A stretch of DNA of 36,676 nucleotides from Chloroflexota bacterium (GCA_021802825.1 JAJZRG010000041.1:1-36676); one strand, 5' to 3'. Shown: positions 1 through 7,922, counted from the stretch's first letter. Numbers and translations are program-made. The notes: a model not told the origin generated them from the letters alone.

Positions 1-16
1 CCTCTCGCCCCGACCA
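1..16 (+). repeat. tRNA-Pro 3'-end fragment (copy A)
   Basis: The window opens with CCTCTCGCCCCGACCA, the T-stem 3' strand, acceptor 3' strand and CCA end of a bacterial proline tRNA. The same string recurs at 917-932, 4625-4640 and, with one change, 1685-1700. No tRNA body can be seen because the window starts here, so this could be the end of a real tRNA lying upstream or another fragment. Confidence 0.5.
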
Positions 17-160
17 ACGCACCGCACTGTCCACGATTCTGCGCTGGTGTCGCTTCCTGCCCGCCTCGGCCGTAGAGCGGACGCGGTCACCGAGGGCCAA
101 GGCCGTGCCGGGGCGCGGGGTTGGGCGTGCGACGTCCGCCGATCAGTTCGGGACGCCGGC

Positions 161-559
161 TCAGTGCTGGGGCCGGACCTCGACGAAGCCCGCGGCGCTG
201 AAGTCGCCGTCGAATGCCAGCGCCTCGCCGATGCGCTCCCGCCGCATCACCGCGAAGCTCGTCGCGTCGACGAACGAGTAGACCCGCTCGTCGCGGCGCC
301 GGAGCCAGGCCCGCGCCTCGCGCTCGACCGCCTCCTCGACGTGCACGACCGTCAGCCAGTCCGCGGACTCGACCGCGTCGAGGAACTCGACGGCGGACGG
401 GTGCCCGTCGCGGCGGCGCAGGAACGTCCACGTCTCGCCGACCACGTGGTTCGTGGTCAGGAGCGCCTGCCCGGGCGACCACAGGCGGACCGCGGCCGCG
501 TGGTTGGCGTCGCGCCGGAGCCGGAGCGCCACCCAGTAGGAGGTGTCGACGAACCTCAC
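161..559 (-). CDS. vapC: PIN-domain toxin, VapC family
   Basis: A 132-residue PIN-domain ribonuclease, the usual VapC size. The acidic residues expected for Mg-dependent RNA cleavage are present: D5 in FVDTSYW, E42 in the VVGETW segment, D98 in SFVDATS and D117/D119 near the C-terminus. The GTG start at 559 overlaps the antitoxin stop (GTGA), which indicates translational coupling. An in-frame extension runs upstream but reads as low-complexity Arg-rich shadow of the antitoxin gene, so it was rejected. Targets of such toxins are usually tRNA or rRNA; the target here is unknown. Confidence 0.85.
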   Translation of the reverse strand: MRFVDTSYWVALRLRRDANHAAAVRLWSPGQALLTTNHVVGETWTFLRRRDGHPSAVEFLDAVESADWLTVVHVEEAVEREARAWLRRRDERVYSFVDATSFAVMRRERIGEALAFDGDFSAAGFVEVRPQH

Positions 560-768
560 GGGCCGTACACGACGTCGTCGACGGGCGCCGGCGCGGCGTC
601 GCCGCCGCCGATCCAGTCGCGGAACGGATCGACCGCGGGTTCTGGCTCGCCGATCGAGCGCCGGACGGCGTCGCGGATGAGGGCCGCCTTGGACGTGTGC
701 CCGCGGCGCGCCCGGGATGCCAGCGCGTCGTCCAGTTCCTCCTCGATGTAGATCTGCAGTCGCCTCAT
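556..768 (-). CDS. vapB: Ribbon-helix-helix antitoxin, VapB/CopG type
   Basis: A 70-residue protein whose first 45 residues fit a ribbon-helix-helix DNA-binding fold: the strand RRLQIYIEEEL, then two helices with the TSKAALIRDAV signature. The C-terminal tail, rich in Pro, Ala and Asp, would wrap the toxin. It precedes vapC and overlaps it by 4 bp. The ATG at 768 was chosen over one five codons upstream because it lies at the start of the fold. It also lies only 6 nt after a TATACT -10-like box, so the message may be leaderless. Confidence 0.85.
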   Translation of the reverse strand: MRRLQIYIEEELDDALASRARRGHTSKAALIRDAVRRSIGEPEPAVDPFRDWIGGGDAAPAPVDDVVYGP

Positions 769-773
769 GGCGG

Positions 774-800
774 GAGTATACATCTATCAATGACATATAC
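774..800 (-). promoter_or_regulatory. Candidate vapBC promoter and RHH operator
   Basis: On the minus strand TATACT lies 6 nt before the vapB ATG. GTATA (776-780) and TATAC (796-800) form an inverted repeat with 15 bp between the arms. Ribbon-helix-helix antitoxins commonly bind such sites over their own promoter. No convincing -35 box was found. Confidence 0.4.
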
Positions 801-901
801 ACCACATTGTGGCTCGGCTCGGCTTGCGACGGTCCCAAGGGGCGGACTCGACGGGTCAGGAGTCGTCATCGCCAGCGGCGTCGCTCCCGGGGCCAATCGA
901 A

Positions 902-932
902 ATCGTCGTCGCCACTCCTCTCGCCCCGACCA
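902..932 (+). repeat. tRNA-Pro 3'-end fragment with conserved flank (copy B)
   Basis: Positions 914-932 match the T-loop-to-CCA end of a proline tRNA. They are preceded by ATCGTCGTCGCC (902-913), a flank repeated exactly at 4610-4621. The shared non-tRNA flank suggests that copies B and D carry the same end of related integrated elements. About 180 bp separate this copy from yefM. Confidence 0.6.
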
Positions 933-1043
933 GTCTTACGCTCTTTCCCTGCGACGCCGCCGCGTCCCGCCATGCCGACAGCCGGATGCCTGGCCCTTGG
1001 CGATCGCGTCGACGCCGGCCGGCCAGGCTGTCGCCGGCCAGGC

Positions 1044-1084
1044 TTGACGCACTAAACACAGACGCGTACGCTAGAACGTACGTA
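1044..1084 (+). promoter_or_regulatory. yefM-yoeB promoter and likely operator
   Basis: TTGACG (1044-1049) and TACGCT (1067-1072) are separated by exactly 17 bp, a good housekeeping-sigma promoter. Immediately downstream lies AACGTACGT followed by ACAAGG; GTAC-centred palindromes of this kind are typical of YefM-type autoregulatory sites. The yefM ATG follows at 1103. Confidence 0.6.
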
Positions 1085-1102
1085 CAAGGGAATTGGCCGA
1101 CC

Positions 1103-1345
1103 ATGACCACTGTCACCGCAACAGAAGCGCGCAAGCAGCTCTACAAGCTTCTTGACGACGTGTCCGACTCGCATGAGCCGGTCCAGATCACCGGCAAGCG
1201 CGGCAACGCGGTGCTGGTCGGAGAGGATGACTGGCGCGCCGTCCAGGAGACCCTGTACCTCGTGTCCATCCCGGGCATGCGCGAGTCGATCATCGAGGGC
1301 ATCGGGACGCCCGCGGAGGAACTCGACGGCGAACTCCGCTGGTGA
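1103..1345 (+). CDS. yefM: Antitoxin, YefM/Phd family
   Basis: An 80-residue Phd/YefM-fold antitoxin. The N-terminal TVTATEARKQLYKLLDDV segment is the dimerising DNA-binding region, followed by PVQITGKRGNAVLVGEDDW and a C-terminal toxin-binding helix region around the SIPGMRESI segment. The ATG at 1103 fits the family N-terminus and lies just after the promoter. The stop overlaps the toxin start in a GTGA, so the two are co-translated. It neutralises YoeB and represses its own operon (family knowledge). Confidence 0.9.
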   Translation: MTTVTATEARKQLYKLLDDVSDSHEPVQITGKRGNAVLVGEDDWRAVQETLYLVSIPGMRESIIEGIGTPAEELDGELRW

Positions 1346-1605
1346 GCTGGAGCCTCGTCTACACCGGGCAGGCCCAGAAGGACGCCGAGAAGCTCGCCGC
1401 AGCCGGCCTGAAGCCCAAGGCCGGGGCCCTGCTGGCGATCCTCGCCGAGAACCCCCACCGGACGCCGCCCACCTTCGAGAAGCTCGTGGGCGACCTGTCG
1501 GGAGCGTACTCCCGGCGCATCAGCCTTCAGCACCGCCTGGTCTACCAGGTCCTCGACGATGCCAAGACCGTGAAGGTGCTCCGGATGTGGACGCACTACC
1601 AATAG
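1342..1605 (+). CDS. yoeB: mRNA interferase toxin, YoeB/Txe family
   Basis: An 87-residue RelE-superfamily ribosome-dependent mRNA interferase. The C-terminal core SRRISLQHRLVYQV followed by the WTHYQ end matches YoeB, where the Arg of HRLVY and the His-Tyr pair at the end are catalytic. FEKLVGDLSGAYSRRI is the typical central stretch. The GTG start lies inside the antitoxin stop. It appears intact and full length. A tRNA-Pro-like remnant lies 45 bp downstream. Confidence 0.9.
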   Translation: MSWSLVYTGQAQKDAEKLAAAGLKPKAGALLAILAENPHRTPPTFEKLVGDLSGAYSRRISLQHRLVYQVLDDAKTVKVLRMWTHYQ

Positions 1606-1650
1606 GCGGGCCGCGGAGTCACCCGAGGCGCACCGGCAGCGGCCACGCGA

Positions 1651-1700
1651 CCGGGACAAAGAGGTCGGTGTTGGAGGTTTGACTCCGCTCGCCCCGACCA
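1651..1700 (+). repeat. Degenerate tRNA-Pro 3' half (copy C, both halves joined)
   Basis: This is the only copy with both halves joined. CCGGGACAAAGAGGTCGG (anticodon loop, stem and variable loop) runs through GGAGGTTTGACTCC into GCTCGCCCCGACCA. The T-stem has a mismatch and the T-loop is altered. No 5' half (D-arm or acceptor 5' strand) is present, so it is not a working tRNA. It resembles an attachment-site scar. About 15 bp of upstream flank (CGGCAGCGGCCACG) is shared with copy E. Confidence 0.6.
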
Positions 1701-2334
1701 GTACGCATGTTCTATTTGCCTCCGCGACTCTGGCGCGAAGCGGCGGTTCGGTTCCTACAAGAACCCTACGCGCGGACCGGTCACGGGGTCGACGCAATGT
1801 GTGTACGCGTTTGCGTACGAACCCAGGCTCCATCAGCCCTGTCCTGAGGAGGAGCACGTGTCAACGCCGCCGCCCGCTGTCACGCGTGTCAAGGGCAGCC
1901 GAAGGCGAGCAGTTCGATCCGGGCGTCGCTCCCGACTGGCATCGGGCATCGGCGCGGCAACTCGGCGACTCACGCCCTGCCGAACAGGCGATGCTATGAA
2001 CAGGACACCCCAGCCATGCCGGTTGCGCAGCGCCCCCGCGTACGGAGAGGCATCCTGCCGTTCGGCCTCGAGAGCGTGGGGCCCGGCACCCACGGCTGTG
2101 ACCCTGCTCGCGCAAGGTGATCCTGCTCGTGGCTAGCGCGTTCGCCTCCGGACGGGCTGCGCACTGCGACGTTCTCCTGGCGCGCCGCACTTGATCCGCC
2201 TGTCGTGCACACAATCGAACACAGGACATCCAGCACTTGGTCGGGCGCACATAACAGCGTGAACTCACGCCGGGTGGATCCGAGGAATGACCTTCCAAGC
2301 CATAGGCCACCCGCAGGCCGGAGGGGACAGGACC
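1701..2334. other. Gene-poor stretch with a palindrome
   Basis: No convincing gene was found. A perfect inverted repeat GTACGC-GTTT-GCGTAC lies at 1803-1818 and resembles a toxin-antitoxin operator. A strong Shine-Dalgarno (GAGGAGGAG, 1846-1854) precedes a GTG at 1858 that opens a 92-codon Arg-rich frame with no recognisable domain. Together they may be the start of a decayed gene. The rest is featureless except for an SD before the protease gene. Confidence 0.4.
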
Positions 2335-3713
2335 ATGACCCACAAGCGTGGTATCGCGCCACTCGCAGTCCTGATCGCTTGGACACTCGCGGCAACGCCG
2401 ACCATGTCCGCCGAAAGCCCGGATACCCCCACGACGACCAGTGTCTCTCTGGGCACCGCGGATCATGATCAGGCGGCGCGCTTCAGGAAGACCCTTGCCT
2501 TCGACGCGACCGAGGCCACTGTGAACCGCGCTGCCGCCGACCGCACCGCATACCCTGACCTCACGTTCGGGGTGCCACTCAGCAAGGCCGAGGCCGCCGA
2601 GGTGCTGCGCCGGAACCAAGTCGCACTCGACATCGTGCCGGCCATCGAACTGGCCTCGGCGAACGCGTCGTGGGCAGGCGTATGGATCGACCATCAGTCG
2701 GGCGGCGTGCCGGTGTTTCAGTTCGCTGGCAATGCGGAAGGGCAGGCTCTCGCACTGGAGAAGGCGCTGCCGCGAGGAACGGACTACAGGCTCGCCTCCG
2801 TCGGCCGGTCAATATCGGAGCTCGAGCGCGCAAAAGCCTCGGTCTGGGATGCGGCTGACGCACTCCGCACTCGTGGGATCGAAATCACTGGGGTCGGGAT
2901 CGATACCCCGCCGACGCGTGCCCGGAAACCGGCTGCTTGCCCATCAAGGCGGGGATCGGCGTTACGGACGCCAACGACAAGTTTCCGTGCACGGTCGGCT
3001 ATCTTGCGAAGCGCACGGACACGACTCCGGACCAGCTCGTGGCAATCACCGCCGGCCATTGCATCAAACTTGGCAACAAGTCCTCCTACTGGCAGCACGG
3101 GGGCGTCGATGTCGGCCAAGTGTCAACCAAGGGCACCGGGGTCTACGTCCACGGTTACTACAACAACTCGACCGCGGATGTCGGGGCGTTTCGCACCAAC
3201 CGGCTGAGCGCCGCGAATCGCAGGACTCGGAATCTCGTTCTGTACAGCACCGGCGGGACGACAGCTGACGTGATCGGCTACGCAGCTCAATCGTCGCAGG
3301 TCGTCGGCACCGTTGTCTGCCGGACCGGTCGCACGACGGACGTCAAGTGCGGCAACGTCCAGGACACGAGCATCGACGAGTACAGCATCGTGTGGAAGGA
3401 CTCCACGTGCTCGGCCAAGCTCTACAACTATCTCATCAAGGACTCTGTCGAGTACTCGATCGACGGGCTTGGCGGCGATTCCGGCGCACCCGTCTATGCG
3501 ATTTCCCTGCCGTACCCGTACGATCGCTACAAGGCGACAATGTACGGGACCCACTTCGATTCGCCGTGTGGCTCGACATGGCATTCGGGGTGGAGCGGCT
3601 GGTACTCGGCCGTTGACCACGGTATCAGCCGTCTTCAGGCTTCATTCCCCGGCTTCGCCATCACGATGTGCACCACGGCCACCTGCGGCCTCCCCGATCC
3701 GATCGGGGACTAG
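2335..3713 (+). pseudogene. Secreted trypsin-like serine protease, frameshifted
   Basis: A chymotrypsin-fold protease split between two frames. The first part (ATG 2335, SD GGAGGGG nearby) has a signal peptide (residues 1-27) and a prodomain-like region up to about residue 190. The second frame carries the catalytic domain: AITAGHC (His), STADVGAF (Asp) and GGDSGAPVY (Ser), with several cysteines suited to disulfides. The frames join at the CCCC run 2906-2909. Restoring one C reads smoothly through DTPADACPETGC. The gene is therefore one base short of about 459 codons. Either the sequence has a homopolymer error or the gene is freshly inactivated; the catalytic half could still start at TTG 2937 but would lack a signal peptide. 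Confidence 0.8.
3692..3708 (+). terminator. Hairpin at the end of the protease gene
   Basis: CCCCGAT-CCG-ATCGGGG forms a perfect 7-bp stem that overlaps the last codons of the protease frame. No T-run follows, so it is at best a weak or factor-assisted terminator. Confidence 0.3.
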
Positions 3714-3880
3714 CGGTCATCACAGGCTGGTTGCGGCCGCGTCTCATTGCCCGCTCCACGCTCGGCAAGGAGACGAGGCCGCCGGACGGGGACGGTGCGG
3801 CCCGCACTGTCGGAGGGCCGACATTGGGACCGATGATCGTAGCGTCGCGCCGGCGTCGCACCCTTGGAGGACGCAAGACC

Positions 3881-4519
3881 ATGATCGGACGATGGGCACA
3901 GGCAACCCTTGCCGCGGGCCTGCTCGTGGTGGCGTGCGGAGCGAGCGCGCCGCAGACGTCATCGCCGGAGATGCCCACGGCGACGATCCAAGGCGCCGCC
4001 AGCCTCCCCCCGCCGGGCTCGAGCGAGCCCATTCCGGCCGCCTCTCCGTCGCCGACGCCATCCTTGCCATACGCGTCGCACGAGGACGCCCAACCCGTCG
4101 GGTCCGTGATCTTCGGGCCGCTCGTCCGCGACGCTATGGGCAAGGAACTGATCGACGAGGGGGCCCCTGAGCCCCAAGGCACGCCGGCGCTGACCCTCAC
4201 CGTCGGGCCGAGCGAACAGGGCCTCACCGAAGCTGGCCTGCCGGGACGCTACACCTTCGGGGCCTTCTGGGCTCATCCCCTGGACTCGCCCGCGATCGTC
4301 GTGTCCGTGTACCGCGTGAAGCGGGGCGCCCTGGAGCTCCTGTTCGCGAACCCGCGCAGCGCGGCACCCGCGGCCATCGGGTACAGCGAGACGCTGCCGG
4401 CGTTCAACTCCAACGGCCGATATCGCCTCGAGGTCACGACGCCGGATGGGATCGTGCTGGCTTGGGGCCTGCTCGACATCAATGGGACCTGCGCCAGCAG
4501 TGGCTGCTCTGGGGGCTAA
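3881..4519 (+). CDS. Putative lipoprotein of unknown function
   Basis: A 212-residue protein with a clear lipoprotein signal: positively charged N-terminus, hydrophobic core and lipobox LVVAC with Cys19. A low-complexity Pro/Ser/Ala linker (about residues 20-65) is typical of surface-anchored proteins. The remainder has a beta-rich look (YTFGAFWAHPL, IVVSVYRVKRG, YRLEVTTPDGIVLAWG). I do not recognise a family. The ATG at 3881 follows SD GGAGG at 3866-3870; the upstream in-frame extension was rejected because it would bury the signal peptide. Confidence 0.7.
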   Translation: MIGRWAQATLAAGLLVVACGASAPQTSSPEMPTATIQGAASLPPPGSSEPIPAASPSPTPSLPYASHEDAQPVGSVIFGPLVRDAMGKELIDEGAPEPQGTPALTLTVGPSEQGLTEAGLPGRYTFGAFWAHPLDSPAIVVSVYRVKRGALELLFANPRSAAPAAIGYSETLPAFNSNGRYRLEVTTPDGIVLAWGLLDINGTCASSGCSGG

Positions 4520-4609
4520 GATCCCGCTCCGCTGATCCGCGGGTCGCCTGCGGGCCGCCCTCGCCATGCCGGACGTCACGAGGCGTCCGGCGCGCGGGCC
4601 TCCATCGAT

Positions 4610-4640
4610 ATCGTCGTCGCCAATCCTCTCGCCCCGACCA
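4610..4640 (+). repeat. tRNA-Pro 3'-end fragment with conserved flank (copy D)
   Basis: AATCCTCTCGCCCCGACCA (4622-4640) matches the 3' end of a proline tRNA exactly. It is preceded by ATCGTCGTCGCC, as in copy B. On the minus strand it abuts the end of a recombinase-like reading frame, as expected when an integrase gene lies beside its attachment site. Confidence 0.65.
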
Positions 4641-4849
4641 TTTACGAGTATTCCCAGCTCCGCCGGTAGCGCCGCCGCAAGGCCGTGACGCACGGCGTGC
4701 GCGCTGAGGTGGATGGTCGCCTCGCGAATGCCCAGAACCTCCATGCGGCTGAACAGCGCGCTCGCGAGGAGCTGGCGACCCGAGCCTCCCTCGGCCCTGG
4801 GCCAGGTCTCGGGCAGCTCGCCTGCCGCCAGCGCGGCGGCAGCGGCCAC
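4641..4849 (-). pseudogene. C-terminal remnant of a site-specific recombinase (probable)
   Basis: The minus-strand frame reads AAGELPETWPRAEGGSGRQ, then a LFSRMEVLG segment and AAALPAELGI. This resembles the C-terminal end of large serine recombinases in which an LPxTW, an FxRVEV-like strand and an alanine-rich tail precede the stop. It then runs straight into the tRNA-Pro fragment (reading NGRGERI). No catalytic domain is present upstream. The assignment rests on remembered family patterns only. Confidence 0.35.
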
Positions 4850-4853
4850 GTGG

Positions 4854-4882
4854 CCGGGACAAAGAGGTCGGTCGTGGAGGTT
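4854..4882 (+). repeat. tRNA-Pro anticodon-to-T-arm fragment (copy E)
   Basis: CCGGGACAAAGAGGTCGG then TCGTGGAGGTT is identical over 29 nt to copy F at 21354-21382. It resembles the anticodon loop, variable loop and T-stem 5' strand of a proline tRNA with 6 nt inserted, and stops in the T-loop. The upstream GGCCACGTGGCC is a perfect 12-bp palindrome. It lies about 80 bp before an IS110-family remnant. Confidence 0.6.
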
Positions 4883-4965
4883 TTGGGCATGATCGTTCCG
4901 CTCCGATGCCTAGGACGTGACCTTTCGGTCCGTCAGAGGCAAGCGACCTGAAGGAGGCCCAGGAC

Positions 4966-5135
4966 ATGGTGTACCTCGGCTGGACCTGCTCCGCACGCTC
5001 TCGCACTTGGTGGCGCTCGACGATGGCGGCACGGTCGTCCTCGAGCGACGCTTCGACCAGAGCCCCGACGCCTTCCGGCGGGTGTTCGGCGAACTCGAAC
5101 CGGAACCGGGTCCTCGTTGCGCGGCGACCGATTAA
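4966..5135 (+). mobile_element. IS110-family transposase N-terminal remnant
   Basis: ATG 4966 follows a good SD (AAGGAGG, 4951-4957) and reads MVYLG. After a one-base loss near 4980 the next frame continues LDLLRTLSHLVALDDGG, VVLERRFDQ and FRRVFGELEPEP. This matches the start of IS110-type DEDD transposases, where the D of the LGLDL-like opening is a catalytic acid. Only about 55 codons remain and the gene ends near 5135. The element is dead. Confidence 0.6.
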
Positions 5136-5150
5136 GACGCGGGCTCCCGC

Positions 5151-5225
5151 GTGAGCCCCGACCCCATTCGAGTCGTCATCGTCGGCGGGGTCGCGGGCGG
5201 CATGTCCGCAGCAACCCGCCTGCGG
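5151..5225 (+). pseudogene. N-terminal scrap of a pyridine nucleotide-disulfide oxidoreductase
   Basis: GTG 5151 opens a frame reading RVVIVGGVAGGMSAATRLR, the FAD-binding beta-alpha-beta start of CoA-disulfide-reductase-like enzymes. Similarity stops after about 25 codons and the frame continues as unrelated sequence. It appears truncated by a deletion or insertion at about 5226-5235. Confidence 0.55.
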
Positions 5226-5233
5226 ACTGTGCG

Positions 5234-5400
5234 TCAGGAGGTGTTGAAGGGGTTGGCTTCCCTTCTGGCAGGCAGGCCCGGAGCCATCAGGTCGCCGTCG
5301 CGGTGGATCCGCCACAGGACCGTGCCGGCCGGGACCAGCTGGGACTCGTCGCCAGAGCGGGCCGGGACCGGTCGGCTCGGGTGTCGGCGGGAGCTTGAAT
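5234..5400 (-). pseudogene. Possible N-terminal fragment of a RES-domain protein
   Basis: The minus-strand frame reads QLVPAGTVLWRIHRDGD and then NPFN, which resembles the opening of RES-domain NAD-degrading toxins (PAGTxLxRIHR). It ends abruptly where the oxidoreductase scrap also ends, so both may have been cut by the same rearrangement. Weak evidence. Confidence 0.25.
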
Positions 5401-5417
5401 CGGCACTCGTATCGGTC

Positions 5418-5464
5418 TTTACACCACCGCAAGGCCGGGGTACGATCCGTGAGATCGATACCAC
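5418..5464 (+). promoter_or_regulatory. Promoter and LacI operator of the sugar ABC operon
   Basis: TTTACA (5418-5423), 17-bp spacer, TACGAT (5441-5446). Four bases downstream is TGAGATCGATACCAC (5450-5464), an imperfect palindrome centred on ATCGAT, of the type bound by LacI-family repressors. The same element occurs at 13660-13674 with one change and in the same place relative to its -10 box. Binding there would block transcription start. The likely repressor is encoded at 12565-13560. Confidence 0.7.
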
Positions 5465-5563
5465 GGCCGATCGGCGCTGTCTGCCGGCCGGTGCGGGACC
5501 GAGATCATCCGGTTTCCGTCCGACGGTTGCCGTCGGGTTGAGGTTCGCTGCGAGGAGGGTCAC

Positions 5564-7015
5564 ATGTACGCGAAGCGGCGTCTCCTGCCTTCGATGGCTC
5601 TGTTGACAACAGCTGCGCTGGTCCTCTCGGCCTGCTCAAGTGGCAGTTCATCGACGCCGGCATCGGCGGCCGCGTCGCCTGGCGCCGGTCAGTCCGCCGC
5701 CGCAGCTGGCGGAGCGCCGATCACCCTGACGATCGCGGCGAACTCCGTCGTCGGCGGCAAGAGCAACCAGGAGGCCTCCTGGATCACGGACTATGTCATT
5801 CCCAACTTCCAGAAGGAAATGGCGGCGCAGGGCAAGAACGTCACGGTCCAGTTCAACGGGACGGGCGTCGCCGATGAGAACTACAAGGCCCAGCTAGCCT
5901 TGGACCTCAAGAGCGGTGGCGGCGCCGACGTGTTCGACATGGACGGCATCTGGATCGGCGAGTTCGCCCAGGCGAAGTACATCAAGCCGCTGAACACGGT
6001 CGCGGGATCGGACGTCGACAATTGGGACGGCTGGGCCCAGATCCCGACCGCCGTGCAGGACAACCTTTCCTTCAACGGACAGCGATACGGCATTCCAATG
6101 GGCACGGACGGACGGTTCTTGTACTTCAACAAGGACGTCATGCAGAAGGCGGGACTGCCTGCCGACTGGCAGCCCAAGAGCTGGGCTGACATCATCTCGG
6201 CGGCGCAGACCATCAAAGCCAAGGTTCCCGGCGTGACGCCGCTCCAGATCGACGCCGGTACCGCGATGGGCGAGGCGACCACGATGCAGGGCTTCCTGCC
6301 GCTGCTCGTCGGCACCGGCGCCAAGATCTACGATGAGTCAACCCAGAAGTGGCAGGGCGACACGCCGAATGTCGAGGCCGTCCTGAACTTCTACCAGCAG
6401 GTCTATTCGACCGGTCTCGGCGATCCCCAGATTCAGACGGCGGCCAAGGGACGGGACCAGTCCTTCCAGGAGTTCTCCCAGGAGAAGATCGGGATCCTAG
6501 CCGAGTCAGACTACATGTGGCGAGGCGTCCTCAAGCCTGATGGCGGTGCTTTCCCGATGGCCAACCGAGGGACCGAGGTCGGCTACGCGTTCATGCCGGC
6601 CGAGAAGGCCGGCAGCGGCATCCGGGGGCAGGACTACGTGAGCATGTCGGGAGGCGGAGGCCGGGTCCTCAATCCGAACTCCAAGAACCCCAAGGAGGCG
6701 TGGGCGCTGCTGAGCTTCATGGCTTCCAAGGACGCGGTGCTGGCCTACGTTGGCAAGCAGCCTCAGATCACGATGCGCCAGGATGTCAACGACGCCACGC
6801 TCTCGAGCGACCCGCTGCTGCTCTGGGTGTCGCAGAAGGTCCTGCCGCTGACTGCCTACCGGCCTGGGTTTGCCGTCTACCCGCAGGTCTCCCAGGCCCT
6901 CCAGCTGGCAACCCAGGAAGTTGTGGCCGGCACGCCGGTCGCGAGTGCCGCGAAGGAGTACAACGACACCCTCGTGAAGCTCGTCGGCGCGGATCATGTC
7001 GCCTCGGGAGGCTGA
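5564..7015 (+). CDS. Sugar ABC transporter substrate-binding lipoprotein (family 1, MalE-like)
   Basis: A 483-residue extracellular binding protein, somewhat longer than MalE. It has a lipoprotein signal peptide (lipobox LVLSAC, Cys24) and an Ala/Ser-rich linker, then the two-lobe fold: LTIAANSVVGGKSNQEASW near the start, GGGADVFDMDGIWIGEF, and YGIPMGTDGRFLYFNKDVM, the usual hinge-region pattern of family 1 binding proteins. ATG 5564 follows SD GGAGGG (5551-5556). It is the first gene of the operon, 100 nt after the predicted transcription start. The ligand is unknown; the downstream GH63-like and PHP enzymes suggest a glycoside or small oligosaccharide. Confidence 0.9.
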   Translation: MYAKRRLLPSMALLTTAALVLSACSSGSSSTPASAAASPGAGQSAAAAGGAPITLTIAANSVVGGKSNQEASWITDYVIPNFQKEMAAQGKNVTVQFNGTGVADENYKAQLALDLKSGGGADVFDMDGIWIGEFAQAKYIKPLNTVAGSDVDNWDGWAQIPTAVQDNLSFNGQRYGIPMGTDGRFLYFNKDVMQKAGLPADWQPKSWADIISAAQTIKAKVPGVTPLQIDAGTAMGEATTMQGFLPLLVGTGAKIYDESTQKWQGDTPNVEAVLNFYQQVYSTGLGDPQIQTAAKGRDQSFQEFSQEKIGILAESDYMWRGVLKPDGGAFPMANRGTEVGYAFMPAEKAGSGIRGQDYVSMSGGGGRVLNPNSKNPKEAWALLSFMASKDAVLAYVGKQPQITMRQDVNDATLSSDPLLLWVSQKVLPLTAYRPGFAVYPQVSQALQLATQEVVAGTPVASAAKEYNDTLVKLVGADHVASGG

Positions 7016-7922
7016 GACTCCCGCTCCACCTCTTCCGGCTTCGGCTCCTCCCGAAGCCGGCGCAACCGCCCTGCGCACGCGCGGGGCGGTTGCCTTCATT
7101 GCCCCGGCTCTCGCGCTCGTCGCGGTCTTCCTGATCTTCCCGGCGCTGTGGACGCTGTACCTCGGCCTCACGGACTACCGCTTGACCGGGATCCAGGCCG
7201 CCAACCCGCAGTTCATTGGGCTCGACAACTATGCGGCGGCACTCGGCGACCCGCGTTTCGGCAATTCGCTGTGGGTGACGCTGGTCTACGTGTTCGGATC
7301 GGCGGTGATCGGGCAACTGGGCCTGGGCTTCACTCTCGCCTGGATCTTCCGAGGCTGGCGGGGCGCGTCCCGGACCGTCCTCGAAATCCTGGTCATCGTG
7401 GCCTGGATCATCCCGAGCTCGGTGGTCGCCTTTCTGTGGATCGCCTTCCTGGACACGCACGACGGGACGCTCAACGCGGTCCTCGGGAATGCCGACGTGC
7501 CATGGCTCTTCAGCTGGCCGCTGCTCTCGATCATCGTGTTCAACACTTGGCGCGGCACGGCCTTCTCCATGCTGTTGTGCGGGGGCGCCCTCAGCACCTT
7601 GCCGCCGTCGCATCTGGAGACGGCGCGCCTGGCAGGTGCATCGTCCTGGCAACAGCTTCGTGACATCGTGCTGCCCTCGATCCGCGGCCACCTCCTGACC
7701 AACCTGCTGCTCATCAGCCTTTGGACATTCAATGATTTCTCGCCGTACCTCATCACCGCTGGAGGCCCCAACTTCGGCACGGAGACGCTGCCCATCTACA
7801 TCTTCCGCAATGCGCTCACCAACTTCCAGCTGGGCTACGGCGCAGCCATCTCCGCCATCCTCCTCGTCATCAACCTCGTGATCGCGCTGGTCTACCTGCG
7901 CGTGCTCCGGAAGAGGAACTGA
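6996..7922 (+). CDS. Sugar ABC transporter permease (MalF/UgpA type)
   Basis: A 308-residue inner-membrane permease with about six hydrophobic segments, the first near residues 32-55. The cytoplasmic EAA loop reads ETARLAGASSWQQLRDIVLP, which couples to the ATPase. A short Pro-rich cytoplasmic N-terminus precedes the first helix. Its ATG lies inside the 3' end of the binding-protein gene (20-bp overlap). It forms the channel with the next permease. Confidence 0.9.
   Translation: MSPREAETPAPPLPASAPPEAGATALRTRGAVAFIAPALALVAVFLIFPALWTLYLGLTDYRLTGIQAANPQFIGLDNYAAALGDPRFGNSLWVTLVYVFGSAVIGQLGLGFTLAWIFRGWRGASRTVLEILVIVAWIIPSSVVAFLWIAFLDTHDGTLNAVLGNADVPWLFSWPLLSIIVFNTWRGTAFSMLLCGGALSTLPPSHLETARLAGASSWQQLRDIVLPSIRGHLLTNLLLISLWTFNDFSPYLITAGGPNFGTETLPIYIFRNALTNFQLGYGAAISAILLVINLVIALVYLRVLRKRN

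Noticed and set aside
1651..1700. Possible complete tRNA gene
   Set aside because: Only the 3' half is present; no matching acceptor 5' strand or D-arm lies upstream, and the T-arm is mismatched.
1858..2136. A 92-codon gene with a strong ribosome-binding site
   Set aside because: The product is Arg/Pro-rich, has no recognisable domain and fits no neighbouring unit; kept only as a note for the stretch.
1861..2694. Long minus-strand reading frame of 277 codons
   Set aside because: It runs opposite the protease gene's 5' part, has low-complexity composition and no family resemblance; typical of high-GC antisense frames.
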